From the NCBI RefSeq assembly GCF_015206995.1, contig NZ_JADEXR010000051.1:1-40362 (forward strand): 40,362 nucleotides of DNA. The letters run 5' to 3'. Source of the stretch: an aff. Roholtiella sp. LEGE 12411 (GTDB lineage: Bacteria > Cyanobacteriota > Cyanobacteriia > Cyanobacteriales > Nostocaceae). The notes below the pieces were generated by a model, which was given only the letters and a program-made list of their open reading frames with translations, searched no databases and was not told where the DNA came from. Below, one piece after another: positions 36,161-40,362 of the stretch (its first letter is position 1; each line of letters opens with the position of its first letter). Both the position numbers and the translations under genes were made by a program.

Positions 36161-37762
36161 TTATTTTTCTGGCGGTAAATCTACGCTGTAAACAGTCTCC
36201 CCAGCCAAATTACGCAGTGTTACCGTCATCACATTTGTATAAGCATTAATTTTGACACCCCCAAAAAACTGCAAACCTTCACTTGGAGGTCGATTTGCTT
36301 TCGTACCTAGAGGAAGGCTTTGAAATACCAATTGTGGCCCAAAAGTATTTTCCAGTTGGTTGGGCCCAAATGTGCCGGAGTTAAGAGGCCCAGCCACAAA
36401 CTCCCAGAAAGGCTTGAAGTCAGTAAACTGTGCTTTAGCAGGGTCGTAATAATGGGCTGCTGCATAATGTACATCAGCAGTTAACCAAACAACATTCTTG
36501 ATATCCTTGTTTTTAATAAATCGTAGTAAGTCAGCAAGCTCTAATTCCCTTCCTAAAGCTGGGCCGTTTCCATTAGCCCAAGCTTCAAAATCAGTGCTAC
36601 CATCTCGAACTATCAAACCTAGAGGCATATCACTAGCAATAACTTTCCAAGTTGCTTTTGATGATAGTAATTGCCTTTTGAGCCATTGCACTTGTTTTCT
36701 GCTAAGAAATTCCGTGTCTTTACTTGGTACTGGCTGATTATTGGGAGTGTTCACTCCCCGATAGGTGCGCTCATCAAGCATGAAAATATCTAGTAATGAA
36801 CCATACTTGAAGGAGCGATAAATTCTTGCTTTGTCTGGATCATCAGTTTTATACTCAATAGGCATATATTCTAAAAATGCTTGCCTTGCCCTTTCTGCTA
36901 GCAAGTTAACATCCTTAACTACATAGCGGTTATCGTTAAGAAGAAATTCGCCAGGATACCAGTTATTTGTAGTTTCGTGGTCGTCCCACTGTGCCAGTAT
37001 AGGAACTTCAGCGTTGAAGCGCTTAACATTTTCATCTAACAAATTGTATTTATAGTTACCACGAAATTCTGTTAAAGTTTCCGCTACTTTTGATTTTTCT
37101 TCTGTGGTAATGTTTTTCCAGATTGTGCCATCGTCCAGCGTTACTTCTGATGAAAGTGGGCCATCAGCGTAAATATTGTCGCCAGAATGGATGAAAAAGT
37201 CAGGTTTAAGTTGGCGCATGGTTTCGTAAATTTTCATCCCACCAAAATCAGGATTAATACCCCATCCTTGACCCGCAGTATCTCCACCCCAAACAAAGAA
37301 TATATTTCGTCCATGTATGGGAGGAGTTCGGAAAGTTCCATTAACAGGAATGCTATTAATGTTCTGATAATTTAAATCTTGGAAAATCACCCGATAGAAT
37401 ATTTGTTGGTCTGGTGGTAAGTTGTTGAGATTAATTCGTGCTGTAAAGTCGCTATTTTTTAAAGCATTGGGGCCGAGAACGCGTTGAACATTACCAAATG
37501 ATTCACTGGTAGAATATTCTACGATCATTTTTGCAGAGCGATCGCTACGACTCCAAATAACAATGCCATTGTTAGAGATATCTCCGCTAGCTACGCCATA
37601 AGGTATTGCAGGACGCATTTTATCGGATGTGATAATTGCAGGTGCTTGAGCAAAAACTTGTGATTTTGATACAAGATTTGTAGAAATAACTCCACCGGCT
37701 GTGATTGCTGAACGGAGCAAAAACTGGCGACGGTTTAGCTTCAATGAGTGATGGGATTCCAT
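36161..37762 (-). CDS. phoD: PhoD-type alkaline phosphatase, Tat-exported
   Basis: PhoD enzymes are calcium/iron-dependent phosphodi- and monoesterases that release phosphate outside the cytoplasm. From ATG 37762 the product is 533 residues. A twin-arginine signal (LNRRQFLLRSAITAGGVIS, cleavage after about FAQA) sends it folded through the Tat system. An N-terminal beta domain (about 45-150) is followed by the metallophosphatase core: GDTAGQ, SGDNIYADG, AQWDDHETTNN and TADVHYAAAHYYDP with the metal-binding D, H and N residues. A TTG at 37777 would add five residues. No clear Pho box was found upstream, so phosphate control is likely from the family but not seen. No partner gene is adjacent. 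Confidence 0.92.
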   Translation of the reverse strand: MESHHSLKLNRRQFLLRSAITAGGVISTNLVSKSQVFAQAPAIITSDKMRPAIPYGVASGDISNNGIVIWSRSDRSAKMIVEYSTSESFGNVQRVLGPNALKNSDFTARINLNNLPPDQQIFYRVIFQDLNYQNINSIPVNGTFRTPPIHGRNIFFVWGGDTAGQGWGINPDFGGMKIYETMRQLKPDFFIHSGDNIYADGPLSSEVTLDDGTIWKNITTEEKSKVAETLTEFRGNYKYNLLDENVKRFNAEVPILAQWDDHETTNNWYPGEFLLNDNRYVVKDVNLLAERARQAFLEYMPIEYKTDDPDKARIYRSFKYGSLLDIFMLDERTYRGVNTPNNQPVPSKDTEFLSRKQVQWLKRQLLSSKATWKVIASDMPLGLIVRDGSTDFEAWANGNGPALGRELELADLLRFIKNKDIKNVVWLTADVHYAAAHYYDPAKAQFTDFKPFWEFVAGPLNSGTFGPNQLENTFGPQLVFQSLPLGTKANRPPSEGLQFFGGVKINAYTNVMTVTLRNLAGETVYSVDLPPEK

Positions 37763-38093
37763 ATTAATTAATGCCAAGTTTAAGCAAAAGTATTATAGGA
37801 TAAGTAATTACCATATATTTTTATAGGAATAAGTAAAGATTGAGTTATTCAAGGGTTAATAAAAAGTTATTAAATTTCTATAATATTACCTAACATAATA
37901 TTATCTTCACCTTTGATTAAAGTCTGCTTAAACCCATGAAACCAAAGTGAGTTAACTCCAAATACTTGGGAACGTGGATTAAATAAAACGCAAAAATTTT
38001 GTTTGCTAGAGTGCGTTAACAACAGCTAAACGCATCTACAAAACTTTGTAGTGTATACATTGCTTGCAGAAGTTTATCGTGAGGAAAACTGAA

Positions 38094-38651
38094 ATGAAAT
38101 TTATTCCACAAATAGTGCTTGCTACTGCTACTCTTGCTCTAGGTTTTGCTACCATCGATGCAAAATCAGCCTCCGCCACAATTGTTAGTTACGCTTTCAA
38201 TGTTGATAGTCCTATAAATAAAGGACAGGGCTTTTTTAGCTTTGATGACTCAACTTTTAGTAATGACAACATTCCAGAGGCGAAAGTGAAGTTGCTCCAT
38301 TTTCAATTTAATGGTGACTCTACTATTTACACAGAACAAGATGATGTCAATTATCCAGAATTCCCCATTGTATTTTCAACCACATTTTTAACAGGAAAGA
38401 AATCTGTAGGATTAGAATATCTATTCAACAATAAATCTAATCCTTCTAGCTCTATCAGTTACGAAATTGTAGGTGAGGATTTTACAATTTTTTCTAGAAC
38501 TTCTCCAAATTCCGAAATCGTCTCTGGCAAACTTTCTTATAGTAAAGTTCCTGAACCTACAACTTTAGGTAGTACTCTTTTTGCTTGTAGCCTTGGCTGG
38601 ATATTGAAGAGAAAAGCAACATCAATCAAAAAAGAAAAGGTTAAATTTTAA
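38094..38651 (+). CDS. PEP-CTERM sorting-domain exported protein
   Basis: A 185-residue secreted protein from ATG 38094, which has a GAGGA ribosome site nine bases upstream; a TTG at 38064 is less likely. The signal peptide is FIPQIVLATATLALGFATI ending near SASA. The mature part is beta-rich (SYAFNVDSPINKGQGFFSFDD; DFTIFSRTSPNSEIVSGKLSY) and not assigned to a functional family. The C-terminus has the PEP-CTERM pattern: VPEPTTLG, a hydrophobic stretch (LFACSLGWIL) and basic KRKATS. Exosortase would cut and anchor such a protein at the envelope. No exosortase gene is in the window. The extra KKEKVKF at the very end is longer than typical. Confidence 0.8.
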   Translation: MKFIPQIVLATATLALGFATIDAKSASATIVSYAFNVDSPINKGQGFFSFDDSTFSNDNIPEAKVKLLHFQFNGDSTIYTEQDDVNYPEFPIVFSTTFLTGKKSVGLEYLFNNKSNPSSSISYEIVGEDFTIFSRTSPNSEIVSGKLSYSKVPEPTTLGSTLFACSLGWILKRKATSIKKEKVKF

Positions 38652-38754
38652 CCTTTGTTTGGGGACAGCTAATATAGTTGACTAGAAACATCTTTAAAAC
38701 AATAAATAATCGATTAATTCTAAAGAATGAAGGATGATTAACTCATGCTTTATA

Positions 38755-38800
38755 AGACCTGTCTTAGAAGACTACTTCCAAAACAGGTCTATTCTTTATT
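38755..38800 (+). terminator. Hairpin downstream of the PEP-CTERM gene
   Basis: AGACCTGT at 38755-38762 pairs with ACAGGTCT at 38783-38790, followed by a T-rich run (ATTCTTTATTTTTT). It is about 100 bases past the stop codon. The loop is 20 bases, so it is a moderate terminator candidate. Confidence 0.5.
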
Positions 38801-38880
38801 TTTTAACGCATTTATTGAACATCTATTAATTGTCTTAAGTATCTTATGACATTTGTAATGTGAAAATATAAGTCATAATT

Positions 38881-39984
38881 TTAGCTATAAGTTCCTACTA
38901 CATCACTTTCAATTTTTGCGGATTTTATATCGACATCATCTATCTTATTAAATTCCCCCGCCCGCAAGCTATCTGTTGTATCTTTGATAAAACTGGCAAT
39001 TGGTATAGCGACTAACAAACCCAATACGCCTCCCAATTTGGCTCCCAGCAGCAAGGAAATCACAACCCATACGGGATTTAAACCAGTCAAATTTCCCAAA
39101 ATCCGAGGTGCAATAAAATTAGAATTAACTTGATCAATTGCAACAGCTACGCCTAAAACTTCCACTCCTAGCCAAAAGTTTTGCAAGGCTACCAACAGAC
39201 TGACTATGGCGATACCTACCCCCGTACCAAAGGGGAAAAGAGAGAACAAGCCAATACCAATTCCAAAAAGTAGAGCCAAGGGAACTTGCAGTGCCAAAAA
39301 CGCTAATGTTATAGTCAATCCCAGTACAGCACCTAATGTTGCCTGACCGATGAAGTAATTGTGGAAATCTTCTCGTAGTAATTGCCTTACTTTTAAGCCC
39401 ATATTATGCGGAAACCAATGAAAAATTCCGTCCCAAAGACGTTCGCCATTTAATACTAAGTAGATAGTCAGAACTACCGCTAGCAAAACGTTGACCACAG
39501 TACCAATAGTATCGACGGCAAAACCAAGAATTCTCCCAGTGAAGGACTGAAGTTGGTTAGATAATTGGTCAAGAGCTTGAGTAAATAAACCACTTAAATT
39601 AATGGGAAGCTGTTGTTGATTTAACACCCAATCTTGAAAAGCTTGTAGTTGTTGAGTCCCAGAATCAATCCAACTGGGCAAAATATTAGCTAGCTCATTT
39701 AGCTGTCCTAGAATTAGGGGAACCAAGGTAATACCTAAACCCACTAAAACCACTACAGTAAAAAGCAATACTCCCCCAATAGCCAGGTTGCGTTTCACTC
39801 CTTGTTCTTGGAGAAATTGGATTGGATAATTTAACACAAAAGCCAATAGGATGGCGGCGGCAAAAATACTAACCAAAGGTTGAAAATACTGTACAACCTG
39901 GATTAATAGCCAACCATTGAGAATAGCTAGGGGAAATGCCAATCCTAAAGTAATCCATCGCGGCAGTTTGTTTGCTGATTGCAT
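38881..39984 (-). CDS. AI-2E / PerM-family integral membrane transporter
   Basis: A 367-residue membrane protein from ATG 39984 (MQSANKLPRWITLGLAFPL). It has about eight hydrophobic segments, including AAAILLAFVLNYPIQFL and VVNVLLAVVLTIYLVLNGERL, with the PerM/AI-2E pattern around RLWDGIFHWFPH, QATLGAVLGLTITLAF and the late GLNPVWVVISLLLGAKLGGVLG, VAIPIASFI. Members include autoinducer-2 exporters, sodium/proton antiporters and proteins of unknown substrate. The frame extends to 40098, but the added N-terminus (PHQFPVSQFPVPNPQ) is translated from repeats and is rejected. The substrate here is unknown. Confidence 0.88.
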   Translation of the reverse strand: MQSANKLPRWITLGLAFPLAILNGWLLIQVVQYFQPLVSIFAAAILLAFVLNYPIQFLQEQGVKRNLAIGGVLLFTVVVLVGLGITLVPLILGQLNELANILPSWIDSGTQQLQAFQDWVLNQQQLPINLSGLFTQALDQLSNQLQSFTGRILGFAVDTIGTVVNVLLAVVLTIYLVLNGERLWDGIFHWFPHNMGLKVRQLLREDFHNYFIGQATLGAVLGLTITLAFLALQVPLALLFGIGIGLFSLFPFGTGVGIAIVSLLVALQNFWLGVEVLGVAVAIDQVNSNFIAPRILGNLTGLNPVWVVISLLLGAKLGGVLGLLVAIPIASFIKDTTDSLRAGEFNKIDDVDIKSAKIESDVVGTYS

Positions 39985-40204
39985 TAGTGGTAACTCCACA
40001 AGAGTTCTAACTTTATTTTGGCGGGAATTAATGAAATCGGGCCCCCTTTGGGGATTAGGGACTGGAAACTGGGAAACGGGGAACTGGTGAGGCACCAACT
40101 CCAGAGGGCTTCTCTTTGCAGGCGACTCTAAAACCGAAGGGAGACTTGGAGACTCTTAAGAGAGGAAAAGGGTAAAGGTTAAAGGGTAAAGAGATGGTTT
40201 GTTT

Positions 40205-40245
40205 ATCCCCAATGCCCAATGCCCAATGCCCAATGCCCAATGCCC
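40205..40245. repeat. Tandem heptamer CCCAATG repeat
   Basis: Five copies of CCCAATG run in tandem from about 40208. It is in the gap between fabI and the AI-2E-family gene, which also holds GGGAACTGG-type repeats at 40050-40090. No gene is seen between 39985 and 40260. Confidence 0.8.
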
Positions 40246-40260
40246 CATTCCCAAATCGTA

Positions 40261-40362
<102 letters not shown>

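Noticed and set aside
37778-38063. Pho box upstream of phoD
   Set aside because: Only one isolated ATTAACCC-like octamer was seen; the required spaced tandem copies were not found.
40055-40240. 61-residue frame between fabI and the AI-2E-family gene
   Set aside because: Starts in CCCAATG repeats and translates as GIGHWALGIG-type repeat peptide.

Overview
The window is chromosomal DNA from a filamentous, Nostoc-like (Nostocales) cyanobacterium. The evidence is photosystem genes (psbB, psaA, psaB) with Nostoc-type protein sequences, frequent GCGATCGC (HIP1) octamers, many short tandem heptanucleotide repeats between genes, and a fabI gene running off the right edge. No rRNA, tRNA, CRISPR array or prophage was seen.

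Layout. 1-2551: psbB (CP47, minus), a 620-base upstream region and a small hypothetical gene. 2817-5751: a peptide/nickel-type ABC lipoprotein and one permease, separated by a heptamer-repeat array. 5825-8063: a SelO-type AMPylase and a SMI1/KNR4 protein. 8291-17929: a regulated efflux locus. An RppA/RppB (NrsR/NrsS-like) two-component system and a GNAT acetyltransferase are on the minus strand; a small membrane protein, an RND adaptor and an RND pump are on the plus strand. A tnpB-only IS200/IS605-type element sits between the two halves. 18023-20382: a KAS III-like enzyme with an unusual active site, divergent from bioB. 20748-22541: a lipoprotein with 62-residue tandem repeats. 23060-27669: psaA-psaB with a strong terminator. 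27760-28802: a graveyard holding an unidentified coding remnant, a zinc-ribbon membrane protein, a stranded IS end and a fragment resembling an OvoA/EgtB sulfoxide synthase. 28803-33101: a cobalamin-type radical SAM enzyme and mutS. 33258-36014: a defence-like patch with an AAA ATPase, a PIN-type nuclease interrupted by one in-frame stop, a 103-bp MITE with a 5-bp target duplication, and a HicBA toxin-antitoxin pair. 36161-40362: a Tat-exported PhoD phosphatase, a PEP-CTERM protein, an AI-2E/PerM-family membrane protein and the end of fabI.

How the parts fit. The photosystem genes are ordinary housekeeping genes. Efflux and its two-component regulator probably form one physiological unit later split by a transposon. 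The most unusual material is the ATPase-PIN pair beside HicBA, the swapped catalytic residues in the KAS III-like protein, and several cases where mobile or repeat DNA has entered coding sequence: the BioB C-terminus, a MutS linker, and possibly the kinase N-terminus. At three sites the heptamer repeats occur as inverted pairs able to fold into hairpins, including one inside psaA-psaB.
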